Assembly (NCBI GenBank): GCA_023150845.1
Contig: JAKLKD010000019.1
Location: 1 to 48,562 of the forward strand
Reading direction: 5' to 3'
Length of the DNA stretch: 48,562 nt
From: Myxococcota bacterium
GTDB lineage: Bacteria; Myxococcota_A; UBA796; CAJQPC01
Shown here: in pieces, positions 28,098-35,525 of the stretch
Numbering within the stretch: position 1 is the stretch's first letter
Layout: every line of letters starts with the position of its first letter
Made by a program: the position numbers and the translations under genes
Notes under the pieces: generated by a model
Seen by the model: only the letters and a program-made list of their open reading frames with translations
Database searches by the model: none
Told to the model about the DNA's origin: nothing

Positions 28098-29279
28098 TCA
28101 GTAGAGCAGGCAGGCCTCACGGAGAGGCAGCCACTCCTCAAGCTCAGGCCGCCAGCCGTTGATGAGTTCCCGCGGGGCCACCCCGGCCTCCAGGCCCAGG
28201 CGCGCCTCGGCGCTGCCGCAGAGCAGGTCGATGGCGATGGGCTGCTTCACGAACTCGTAGATCTCCGTGCGCCAGGCGAAACGTTCGGGGTCGGCGCGGC
28301 GGGCGGCCTCCAGCACCACGAGGCCCAGGAGCAGGGGCTCCATCGCGTCGCGGTCGGTGATGTGCACCTCGACGCCGCCGCAGGTCTGCTTCGCGTGCTT
28401 CTGGAACTGGGGGAAGAACTCGATGGGCCGGAACGCCACGCCCTCCAGGCCCGCGTCGAAGGCGCCTTTGCGGCAGAGCTCGGCGAAGCGGCCCGGGCGC
28501 AGCCAAGGCGCGCCGACGAAGTGGAAGGGCCGGGTGGTGCCGCGGCCCTCGCTTAGGTTGGTGCCCTCGATGAGGCACATCCCGGGGTAGATCGCCGCGG
28601 TCTCTAAGGTGGGCATGTTCGGGCTGGGGATGACCCAGGGCAGCGGCGTCTGGTCGAGCCAGGTGGCGCGGTCCCAGCCCTCGCAGCGGATGATCTCGAC
28701 GTTGGCCTGGATGCCGACGACCCGGCGGAAGTAGGCCGCAAGCTCACCCATGGTCATGCCGTGGCGGTTGGGCAGGTTGTACGCCGAGACGAAGCTCTCG
28801 TAGCCCTTCCGCACGAGGTTGCCCTCGACGGCGACGCCGTTGATGGGGTTCGGCCGGTCGAGCACGACCACGGGGGTGCCCGTCGTGGCCGCGACCTCCA
28901 TGATGTAGCCCAAGGTGGCCTGGAAGGTGTAGTAGCGCGAGCCGATGTCTTGTACGTCAAAGAGCAGCACGTCGAGGTCGGCCAAGGACGAGGCCGGGGG
29001 CCGCAGGGACTCGGCGCTGTCGCCGTACAAGGAGACCGTCTCGACCCCGGGCGCGACGCCGCCTTCCCCGTCGGTCACGCCGATCATGTCCTGGGCCGTG
29101 GCCGAGATGCCATGCTCGGGGCCGAAGAGTCGCTTGAGCTGGAGGCCTTTGCTCTGCAAGAGGTCGATGGCGTGGATATAGGTACGATCCACCGCCGTGG
29201 GGTTGCAGCACAGGCCGACGCGGGCGCCACGGTAGCGCTCGGCGTACTCCTCGACGAAGATCTCAAGTCCACTTCTCAT
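28098..29279 (-). CDS. namZ: NamZ-family (DUF1343) exo-beta-N-acetylmuramidase
   Basis: About 393 residues from ATG 29277-29279, preferred because GGAGG lies 6 nt upstream; GTG at 29283-29285 is two codons earlier. Family landmarks are GLCCNPTAVDRT, FGPEHGISATAQD, LLFDVQDIGSRYYTF, VVLDRPNPINGVAVEG and NLPNRHGMTMGELA. DUF1343 proteins were shown to be exo-lytic N-acetylmuramidases (NamZ) that release MurNAc from the non-reducing end of muropeptides or glycan chains. Here no signal peptide is visible, so action in the cytoplasm on recycled fragments is likely. Some relatives are secreted. The upstream 59 bases are shared with a divergent lipoprotein gene. Confidence 0.9.
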   Translation of the reverse strand: MRSGLEIFVEEYAERYRGARVGLCCNPTAVDRTYIHAIDLLQSKGLQLKRLFGPEHGISATAQDMIGVTDGEGGVAPGVETVSLYGDSAESLRPPASSLADLDVLLFDVQDIGSRYYTFQATLGYIMEVAATTGTPVVVLDRPNPINGVAVEGNLVRKGYESFVSAYNLPNRHGMTMGELAAYFRRVVGIQANVEIIRCEGWDRATWLDQTPLPWVIPSPNMPTLETAAIYPGMCLIEGTNLSEGRGTTRPFHFVGAPWLRPGRFAELCRKGAFDAGLEGVAFRPIEFFPQFQKHAKQTCGGVEVHITDRDAMEPLLLGLVVLEAARRADPERFAWRTEIYEFVKQPIAIDLLCGSAEARLGLEAGVAPRELINGWRPELEEWLPLREACLLY

Positions 29280-29338
29280 GCTCACCTCCGCCCGCTGCCC
29301 TTAATCCAGCGGCGGGCGTGACGCCCCTGGGAGCCTCG

Positions 29339-29830
29339 ATGACCCCGCTCTTCTTGACCGCGCTGACCGTGATCGCCTGCCGCGGCAGCGCCCCGGACTC
29401 CCCGCCGCCCCCGCCGGGGCCCCCAGGCGAGGTGCTGAGCGCCACGACGCCCCCGCCCCCGCCGCCGATGCCCGGCGAGCACGTCGCCGGGGCCTCCTTC
29501 ATCACCTGGACGAGCGCGTCCTGCGGCGAGCGCAGCTACCCCCGCAGCGTCACCCTGAACCCCGACTTCTCCTACACTACCGAGGAGCTCGTCTCGCCTT
29601 GCCCCCCCGACGCCAAGTGTGTCTGGTCGGGCATCGTGAACACCCAAGGCACCTGGAAAGAGGAGGCCGACCGGGTGACCTTCGCCGAGACCCAGGGTGG
29701 CGGTCAGGGGATGCCTCGGCCGACGGAGCTCGTGTGGGAGGGCGGCCGGACGAGCCTCGTCGAGGTCCAAGGCGAGACGCGCTGCGCCTACGTCCAGAGC
29801 CAGCCCGGCCAAGAGCCCCCGGCGAAGTAG
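29339..29830 (+). CDS. Small Pro-rich lipoprotein
   Basis: A 163-residue predicted lipoprotein. I start it at ATG 29339, which yields a short leader ending in the lipobox VIAC (Cys14); a GTG seven codons earlier is possible but gives no better leader. Residues 20-50 are a proline-rich linker (PPPPPGPPG). The mature part has four further cysteines and a beta pattern (LVSPCPPDAKCVWSGIV, ADRVTFAETQ) that resembles small lipocalin-like or META-type stress proteins, but I cannot assign a family. It ends 9 bases before the convergent exported-protein gene. Confidence 0.7.
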   Translation: MTPLFLTALTVIACRGSAPDSPPPPPGPPGEVLSATTPPPPPPMPGEHVAGASFITWTSASCGERSYPRSVTLNPDFSYTTEELVSPCPPDAKCVWSGIVNTQGTWKEEADRVTFAETQGGGQGMPRPTELVWEGGRTSLVEVQGETRCAYVQSQPGQEPPAK

Positions 29831-29839
29831 CCGCGCCGC

Positions 29840-30343
29840 TCAGGGCGTCGGTGCCCGAGTCATCACCCGGCGGGCGGTCAAGGTCTCGCCCCCGGTGATG
29901 CGCAGCTCGGCGTCGTAGAGCAAGGTGGCGCCGTCCGCGGTGACGCTGCGGGTGACCCGCCACATCGCCGGGCGGCCGTCGGGCAAGGTGAGCGCCGTCT
30001 CGACGATGAAGGCCGTGTCCGTCCAGCGGCAAGACTGCTGGAGCGTGCCCTCACGTTCGCTCTGAATCACCCGCACTTGGCCGTCGCCGGGGTAACGGTC
30101 GCTCCGGGAGTAGACCGAGGACTCCACGGCGACGATGAGCGTGTCGCCCTCGACGGAGAGGATGGTCGTGAGGTCAATCCACGACATCGCCTGGCGCTCA
30201 AACCAGGAGACACCCCGGGCCTCAAGGATCGGGTCCATGCTCTGGGAGCGGGACTCGTCGAGCACCCAGGCGCCGCTGAGGTCGGGGCGGGCCCAGGCCG
30301 CGCCGCTCCACACCAAGGCGAGCAGCAGGGCCAGGCGGCGCAT
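29840..30343 (-). CDS. Exported protein, lipocalin-like, unknown function
   Basis: A 167-residue protein with a signal peptide (MRRLALLLALVWSGAAWA, cleaved before RPD). The mature N-terminus DLSGAWVLDESRSQSMDP is a pattern often found in small lipocalin-like or DUF-type periplasmic proteins that report W-x-L-D at the first strand. The rest is beta-rich (TLIVAVESSVYS, QVRVIQSEREG). Start ATG 30341-30343 overlaps the stop of the dolichol-kinase-like gene (TGATG), so both are coupled in one operon. A role linked to the membrane kinase is possible from position only. Confidence 0.7.
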   Translation of the reverse strand: MRRLALLLALVWSGAAWARPDLSGAWVLDESRSQSMDPILEARGVSWFERQAMSWIDLTTILSVEGDTLIVAVESSVYSRSDRYPGDGQVRVIQSEREGTLQQSCRWTDTAFIVETALTLPDGRPAMWRVTRSVTADGATLLYDAELRITGGETLTARRVMTRAPTP

Positions 30344-31317
30344 CAGAGGCCGATCAGGACGGCGAGCAGCCCCGCGCCCGCGGCCACCGACAGCGGGATG
30401 GAGAGGTTGTCGTCCAAGGTGCGGCTGACCTGCTCGGCGATGGCCCCGGCCAAGGCGCCGACGACGGAGAGCCCCACGGCCGCCCCGAAGGACACCTCGG
30501 GGTAATACACGGCGAGCACCGTCAAGGCGCCCAGGGCCCCGACGCCGACGAAGGCGAGGCTGCCCTCCAAGGAGCGCCCGTTGGCGAAGCGCACCCGGCC
30601 GTAGCGGCGGCCGATGATCGCCGCGGCGGGGTCGGCCACGCCGAGCACCACGACGGCGAGGCTCGCGAGGAGGGGGTCGAAGGTCCAGGCGAGGCCCATG
30701 AGCGCGGTGATGTACCAGGTGGAGGAGTTCACCCGCTTGGCCTCATGGGGGTGGGCCACCTTGCCAAGCACCTTCATGCACAGGCGGTTGATGGTCTCGC
30801 TGCGGCGGCGGGAGATCTCAAGGCTCCAGGCGAAGATCGCCAAGGTCGTCGCCACCCAGACCAGGCGGTCCCCGGTGAGCAGGTGCTGGATGACCATGAC
30901 GCCGAGCACCCCGGAGCTGACGTGCAGGGCGTTCCGGGCGTAGTTGATGGGCCGCAGGCTCGGGACGTGGAGGGCGTACTCCCGCAGGGCGGCGGCGAGC
31001 TCCTCGTAGCTGGGCTGGAGCCGGGCGCGCAGGGCCTGCCACTGGGCGCGCAGCTCCGCGGCGGTGAGGTCGGGGTTGGGGGTGTACTCGTCGATGAGCG
31101 CCGAGAGCTGGGCGAGCAGGGCCCGGAGCTTCGCGACGTGGGCGTCCGCCGACGGCATCTCGGCGACGAGCTCGTCGAGGCGGGCGGAGATCTCATCAAG
31201 ACGACTGCGTACAACCTGCTCCAGATCATCGCGCCATGCCGCAGGATCGAGATCGCGCAGCAGGGCGTACAGCTCAAGCGCGAGATCCTGACCTTCCAGA
31301 GCGTGCGGTTGTGTCAT
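30343..31317 (-). CDS. Dolichol kinase/SEC59-like CTP-transferase family membrane protein
   Basis: A 324-residue membrane protein. Residues 1-125 are a soluble, mostly helical, charge-rich region (LDEISARLDELVAEM, LRAQWQALRARLQPSYEEL). From about residue 128 there are six or more membrane helices, with the family features KRVNSSTWYITAL and VADPAAAIIGRRYGR. These belong to the dolichol kinase / phytol kinase / CdsA-like superfamily, which uses CTP or CDP-linked substrates at the membrane. In bacteria such proteins are rarely characterised; a polyprenol, phytol or diacylglycerol-type lipid kinase is the best guess. The coiled-coil-like N-terminal extension is unusual for the family. Its gene is coupled to the small exported protein downstream. 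Confidence 0.75.
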   Translation of the reverse strand: MTQPHALEGQDLALELYALLRDLDPAAWRDDLEQVVRSRLDEISARLDELVAEMPSADAHVAKLRALLAQLSALIDEYTPNPDLTAAELRAQWQALRARLQPSYEELAAALREYALHVPSLRPINYARNALHVSSGVLGVMVIQHLLTGDRLVWVATTLAIFAWSLEISRRRSETINRLCMKVLGKVAHPHEAKRVNSSTWYITALMGLAWTFDPLLASLAVVVLGVADPAAAIIGRRYGRVRFANGRSLEGSLAFVGVGALGALTVLAVYYPEVSFGAAVGLSVVGALAGAIAEQVSRTLDDNLSIPLSVAAGAGLLAVLIGL

Positions 31318-31492
31318 CTGGGTGAGCCTCTTGAGCGCAACTTCAGTCTGAGCGGACCCCTATTTGCATATCATGCCATCCCCAACTCCCGGTATTCTTT
31401 TCCTCAGAAGCCAGGAGGGCCTCTCCCCTTCCATTCACTCGTTCGAGGAGCCCCTCGCCAGGAACGGCTGGTCTCCGCCAGGACCAGTCTTC

Positions 31493-33079
31493 ATGTCCGA
31501 CCTTCAACGCCAGGAACCCGCGCGCTCCGCGACGGCTCGCACCCGCGACCGGGAGCTCCTGCGCGCCCCGGACATGAGCGCGCGGCTCATCGGCGGGATC
31601 CTGGTGGAGCTGGAGCAGGCCCACGGCCCGGCGCTCGTCGCCCAGGCCTGCGCGGAGGCGGGGCTCTCCCGGGAGACCTTCTACGACCTCGACGGCTGGG
31701 TCTCCAACCGTTTCCACCACGACCTCGTGCTCTCGCTGCGGCGCCTCATCAGCGGGCGCGCCGAGATCCCGCCCTGGGAGGACTCCTTCTGGCAGAGCTG
31801 GCGGCGCACGGGCCACCAGGGCTTCACCCGCGAGCGCCTGGGGCCCTACTGGCCGCTGCTGCGGGCCTTGGGCTCGCCGGAGCCGCTGTTTAAGCGCGCG
31901 CCGGGCCTCGTGCAGCGCTTCAACCGCACCCTGCGGCTCCAGGTCATCTCCCAGAGCCCGGGCTACTCGATCCTGGAGATCGGCCCCCGGGACCCCGCCG
32001 ACGCCGCGCTCCAGGTGCCGGGGAACTGCTGGGCGCGGGTGGGCATCCTGGAGGGCCTGGGCACGGTCTGGGGCCAGCGGCACCTCAAGGTCGAGCAGAT
32101 GGCCTGCATGTACGACCCGGTGTCCCCGGCCCCGGCCTGCGTGTACCGGGTGAGCTACGGCCTGGGGCGCTCGGGCTGGCGCTCCGTGGCGGCGACGGTC
32201 CTCGCCGGGGCGGCGACGCTGCTCGGCGGCTGGGCCTTCTTCGGGATGCCGGCCTGGGCGCTCGTCGCCGGGAGCGCCGGGCTGGTGGGGGCCTCGGCCA
32301 AGCAGCTCCGCGACCGGGCGCGCTCCATCGACGAGGCGATCGAGCTGGAGGCCGCCCTGGCCCGCTCGGACGCCCGCTACGCCCGGCTGTTCACCGAGAG
32401 CGTCATCCTGCGGCGCACGGCCTTGGCGAACCGAAAGCTCAGCGGCTACCTCCCTGAAGAGCTCGTGGACCGCATCCTGCGCGACCCGGAGGAGGAGCTT
32501 CGCCTCGGCGGCACCCGCACCTTAGGCGCGGTCTTGTTCACCGACGTCGTGAACTTCACGCCGCGCTGCGAGGCCGAGACCCCGGAGCGGGTGCTCAGCG
32601 ACCTCAACCTCCTCTTCGGCACCCTCGACGAGGTGATCCGGCGCCACGGCGGCGTCATCGACAAACGGATGGGCGACGGGCTCATGGTCGTGTTCCCGGG
32701 CCGACCGGGCGAAGAGGAGGCGCCGCTCGCCCGCCGGGCCGCGCTCTGCGCGCTGGAGCTGCTCCAGGCGATGCGTGGGGTGAACGAGGCCCTGGCGCGC
32801 CGCGGGGCCAAGCCGATGGAGCTGCGGGCGGGCCTCGCCGCCGGGCCCCTGGTGCAGGGCAACATGGGCTCGCCGATGCGGATGGAGTACACGGTCATCG
32901 GCGCCCCGGTGAACCTCGCCGCGCGCCTGGAGCCCCAGGCCGCGCCGGGGCACCTCGTCGTCGAGGCCCGGCTGTTCGACGCGCCGCCGCCGGGCGCAAC
33001 GCTCACGAGCCGCCGCACCGTCGCCGTGAAGGGCCTGCGCGATGAGGTGAACGTCATGGAGCTCACCTACGCCCCCTGA
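31493..33079 (+). CDS. Class III adenylate/guanylate cyclase with V4R-like sensor and two membrane helices
   Basis: 528 residues from ATG 31493 (AGGA about 9 nt upstream; an in-frame ATG at 31364 would add a Pro/Ser-rich 43-residue tail). Residues about 25-220 look like a V4R/heme-NO-binding-like sensor: SARLIGGILVELEQAHG, then near the end GTVWGQRHLKVEQMACMYD with a second Cys 9 residues on. Two hydrophobic segments follow (VAATVLAGAATLLGGWAFF, WALVAGSAGLVGASA). The catalytic domain has both metal Asp (LFTDVVNF, KRMGDGLMV), the base-recognition Lys in DKRMGD with Thr in EYTVIGAPVN, as in many bacterial adenylate cyclases, and the Asn and Arg of VNLAARLE. It should make cAMP on a signal sensed by the N-terminus. 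Confidence 0.9.
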   Translation: MSDLQRQEPARSATARTRDRELLRAPDMSARLIGGILVELEQAHGPALVAQACAEAGLSRETFYDLDGWVSNRFHHDLVLSLRRLISGRAEIPPWEDSFWQSWRRTGHQGFTRERLGPYWPLLRALGSPEPLFKRAPGLVQRFNRTLRLQVISQSPGYSILEIGPRDPADAALQVPGNCWARVGILEGLGTVWGQRHLKVEQMACMYDPVSPAPACVYRVSYGLGRSGWRSVAATVLAGAATLLGGWAFFGMPAWALVAGSAGLVGASAKQLRDRARSIDEAIELEAALARSDARYARLFTESVILRRTALANRKLSGYLPEELVDRILRDPEEELRLGGTRTLGAVLFTDVVNFTPRCEAETPERVLSDLNLLFGTLDEVIRRHGGVIDKRMGDGLMVVFPGRPGEEEAPLARRAALCALELLQAMRGVNEALARRGAKPMELRAGLAAGPLVQGNMGSPMRMEYTVIGAPVNLAARLEPQAAPGHLVVEARLFDAPPPGATLTSRRTVAVKGLRDEVNVMELTYAP

Positions 33080-33117
33080 GCGGCCCAGGGCGCGTATGCT
33101 GTAGGGAGAGGAGGCCA

Positions 33118-33201
33118 ATGAATCCAGCCGCAACAACCGGCGCCTCAAGATTCATCCAGGGGGAGCGTCCGCCCGCGCCCCCCGGCGACCTCAGCTCTTG
33201 A
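33118..33201 (+). CDS. Possible 27-residue small protein or leader peptide
   Basis: An ATG at 33118 follows GAGGAGG at perfect spacing (about 6 nt), the best ribosome site in this stretch. The frame runs 27 codons to TGA at 33199-33201. The peptide is Ala/Pro/Gly-rich with no known motif. A TATGCT -10-like box lies at 33095-33100. It ends just before the hairpin and start of the LON-domain gene, so it may be a translated leader that couples to that gene. The strength of the ribosome site is the only evidence. Confidence 0.35.
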   Translation: MNPAATTGASRFIQGERPPAPPGDLSS

Positions 33202-33216
33202 CCCCGTGGAATCGTC

Positions 33217-33235
33217 CGCTCCGCCTGGCGGAGCG
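33217..33235. repeat. 19-base perfect palindrome before the LON-domain gene
   Basis: CGCTCCGCC and GGCGGAGCG flank a central T. As RNA it can fold a 7-bp stem with loop CCUGG. It lies just upstream of an AGG ribosome site and GTG 33248, where it could act as operator or translational hairpin. Confidence 0.6.
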
Positions 33236-33247
33236 ACAGGTGATCCC

Positions 33248-33913
33248 GTGACCCAAGCCCCGACGCTCTCTGACGCCCAGCTCCAGAGCCTCCCGATCTT
33301 CCCCCTGCCGGGCCTCGTGTTTTTCCCCGACACACGCCTGCCCTTACACATCTTTGAGCCCCGTTACCGGGAGATGATCGCCTGGTGCATCACCCACGAC
33401 GCGCCGCTGGGCGTCGTCATGATCCGCCCGGGCTTTGAGCGCGACCAGCCCCGGGACCCGCCCGTGCTCACGGTGCTCGGCGTCGGGCAGATCGTGCGGC
33501 ACCAGCGCCTCGCCGACGGCCGCTACAACGTGGTGCTCCAGGGGGTGAGCCGGGCGCGGCTGCTCTCGGAGCTGCCCTCGTCCCACGCCTTCCGCCTCGC
33601 CCGCTGCGTGGCCTGGGAGGACGCCGCCCCGCCGAACCCCGACGACCTGCTCCGCCAGGTGCAGAGCCTCCGGGCGATCACCTCCACCCTCGCCCAGCGC
33701 TGGCCCGCCGCCGCGCCGACCTTGAGCGCGCTGTTGACCGAGGCGCAGAGCCCCTCCGCGCTCATCAACGGCCTCGCGTCCGTGGCCTTCGCCGAGCCGA
33801 TCGAGCGCCAGAGCGCCTTGGAGTGTGAGCGCCTGGACCAGCGGGGCCAGCTCGTCCTTGACCGAATGCTCGATCTCCTCGCCCAGAACAGCGCTGAGGT
33901 CGCCGACGCCTGA
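33248..33913 (+). CDS. LON substrate-binding (N-terminal) domain protein
   Basis: 221 residues from GTG 33248, or 235 from GTG 33206. I prefer 33248 because an AGG site is 7 nt upstream and the longer form would translate the palindrome. The N-terminal core SLPIFPLPGLVFFPDTRLPL and HIFEPRYREMI is the classic start of the LON N-domain, followed by GVVMIRP and the beta-rich VGQIVRHQRLADGRYNVVLQG. The C-terminal part is helical. No AAA+ or protease domain follows, so this is a stand-alone LON_substr_bdg protein as in many bacteria. Function of such proteins is poorly known; protein binding is likely. Confidence 0.88.
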   Translation: MTQAPTLSDAQLQSLPIFPLPGLVFFPDTRLPLHIFEPRYREMIAWCITHDAPLGVVMIRPGFERDQPRDPPVLTVLGVGQIVRHQRLADGRYNVVLQGVSRARLLSELPSSHAFRLARCVAWEDAAPPNPDDLLRQVQSLRAITSTLAQRWPAAAPTLSALLTEAQSPSALINGLASVAFAEPIERQSALECERLDQRGQLVLDRMLDLLAQNSAEVADA

Positions 33914-34015
33914 GCCCGCGCTCACCCCGGCCCGACGCTTTTCTTCAAGTTGACAAATTCGGCGTTAACCCCGCCCAGATCCGGCGACACTGTCCAGGTT
34001 GAAGGATGGTGCCCG

Positions 34016-34627
34016 GTGCTCGACCACGCGCTCCTGTTCTCCCGTGTGCTCGCTGAAGTAGACGACGAGGCCTACTTCACCCCGATGAAGCGTGTCTCCG
34101 CTGAGGAGCGCTTCGCCCTGGAGCCCATCCGCCAGGCCCTTGAGTCCGGTGACTTCAGCGTCGAGGACGTGCGCGCCCAGGCCCGGGCGCTCTTCGACCA
34201 GCGCCGCATCGACCGCGTGAAGTACCTGTCCTGCCTGCACATGATCGCCGCCCACCCCCGGGTCGCTGACTGGGGTGAGGCCGCGCGCCTCGCCGGGGAG
34301 CAAGAGCTCGCGGCCTTGGAGCTCGGCGGGCCGGAGCTCGCGGCGAACCTCGCGTCTGTGGACCGCCACCGCGGCGTGCTCGCCTTCTTGCGCGGGCACT
34401 ACGAGGTCGCGCTGGACTACTTCTCCCGGGCGATCGAGCGTGAGCGCACCGCGGAGAACCTCGGCAACGTGCTCTGCGCGATGTTGCGCCTCGGCCAGAT
34501 CGACGAGGCCGGTGACCTCCTCCTGCAGATCCGCTGCTGTTACCCCGCCCAGATCGTGCGCGCGCTCAACGACATGATCCTCAACGACGCCGATCTCGCC
34601 CTGCTTCGCCTGGAGCCCCTGCCATGA
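34016..34627 (+). CDS. TPR-like protein, first gene of sigma-factor operon
   Basis: 203 residues from GTG 34016 (AAGGA 9 nt upstream). A TTG at 33950 in the same frame would give 225 residues; it forms part of a TTGACA hexamer, and upstream codons lack an obvious ribosome site. The body is helical. Residues about 120-185 look like two TPR-type helix pairs (AFLRGHYEVALDYFSRAI, LGNVLCAMLRLGQIDEAGDL). There is no signal peptide. The gene overlaps the 88-residue gene by four bases (ATGA) and leads to the sigma-factor gene, so it may regulate or scaffold that pathway. No homolog is recognised. Confidence 0.72.
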   Translation: MLDHALLFSRVLAEVDDEAYFTPMKRVSAEERFALEPIRQALESGDFSVEDVRAQARALFDQRRIDRVKYLSCLHMIAAHPRVADWGEAARLAGEQELAALELGGPELAANLASVDRHRGVLAFLRGHYEVALDYFSRAIERERTAENLGNVLCAMLRLGQIDEAGDLLLQIRCCYPAQIVRALNDMILNDADLALLRLEPLP

Positions 34628-34890
34628 CCCTCAACATCCTCCTCTTCAAGCTTCTCTCGCTCTTGGGCCTGGCGTCGTTCACCCCCATCACCCCGCACAC
34701 GGCCTGCGTGGCGACCGAAGAGACGACCAAACACGCCTTCGCGCCGCCGCCGAGCTGCGCTGTGGAGGAGCCCGTCGAGGACGACCGGCCGCAGCCCTCC
34801 CCGCCGGACGGCTCCGGTCGCTCAATCGCCCCCTCAGGTGGAGACGCCTCGGCCGATGACTCGGGCGACGGCATCTCCAACGGGATCTAG
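34624..34890 (+). CDS. Small membrane-anchored or exported protein (88 aa)
   Basis: An 88-residue protein. Residues 4-19 are hydrophobic (NILLFKLLSLLGLASF), enough for a signal anchor; the rest is low-complexity, Pro/Asp/Ser-rich, with two cysteines (TAC and PSC). It starts inside the stop of the TPR-like gene (ATGA) and ends 3 bases before the sigma-factor gene. In ECF operons a small membrane protein in this position may act as an anti-sigma factor, but no known anti-sigma fold is visible. It is too short for a zinc-binding anti-sigma domain. Confidence 0.6.
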   Translation: MTLNILLFKLLSLLGLASFTPITPHTACVATEETTKHAFAPPPSCAVEEPVEDDRPQPSPPDGSGRSIAPSGGDASADDSGDGISNGI

Positions 34891-34893
34891 GCC

Positions 34894-35508
34894 ATGAGCG
34901 AGCTCCAAGCCGCGCTCCAGCTCTTGATGGCCGACCGGCACTCCCCCGAGGCCCGGCAGTTTTTTGAGCGGCTCCTGCGGTACATCGAGGCCCGCGCGGG
35001 CTCGGTGACCCGGACCGCCTGGTCTGATCTGCTCAGCCCTGAAGAGGTTGAGGAGGTCGTGGCCGAGGTGCTCAAGCGCCTGATGACCGGGGCCCTGACC
35101 CGCTTCCGCGGGGACAGCCTCGGCGAGCTCTTCGCCTTCGTGCGTACGGTGACCGACCGCTGCGTCTGGCAGCGCGCCCAGCGCCGCCTTCGTGAGCGCC
35201 GCCTGCTCCAGGGCCCCGCCGGTGAGGAGGTCTTGGCCTGGTTCGGCGAGGACTCCATGCCCCAGGAGATCGTCGAGCGTGTGCCCGAGGTGCCGCTCAA
35301 CGACGCCGACCAGCGCTTCTTGCGGGAGCTCATCGCCTCGTCGAGCAAGGCCGAGTACGCCCGCCGCCAAGGCGTCAGCCGCGCCGCGGTCACCCAGCGG
35401 GTGCAGCGGGTCATGGCCCGCATCGAGGCCCTCTCCCCCAAGGAGCAGGCCGCCGTGCAGACCTGGATGCGCAACACCGCCCGGGAGACCCTCATCGGGG
35501 AGCCCTGA
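34894..35508 (+). CDS. ECF-like RNA polymerase sigma factor
   Basis: A 204-residue sigma-70-like factor. Region 2 covers about residues 25-105: VVAEVLKRLMTGALTRFRGD and GELFAFVRTVTDRCVWQRAQRR, with a Trp as in the -10 recognition helix. Region 4 is at about 145-185: SSSKAEYARRQGVSRAAVTQRVQR, a clear helix-turn-helix. The linker is longer than in typical ECF factors, and region 2 is diverged, so the assignment is to the wider ECF/ECF-like group. It is the third gene of a coupled operon with a TPR-like protein and an 88-residue membrane protein. The convergent next gene begins 17 bases on. Confidence 0.78.
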   Translation: MSELQAALQLLMADRHSPEARQFFERLLRYIEARAGSVTRTAWSDLLSPEEVEEVVAEVLKRLMTGALTRFRGDSLGELFAFVRTVTDRCVWQRAQRRLRERRLLQGPAGEEVLAWFGEDSMPQEIVERVPEVPLNDADQRFLRELIASSSKAEYARRQGVSRAAVTQRVQRVMARIEALSPKEQAAVQTWMRNTARETLIGEP

Positions 35509-35525
35509 GCGAGCGCGCCCACGGC

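Noticed and set aside
33950-33955. Perfect TTGACA hexamer as a -35 box
   Set aside because: No fitting -10 occurs 15-19 bases downstream; it may be part of a TTG start or chance.
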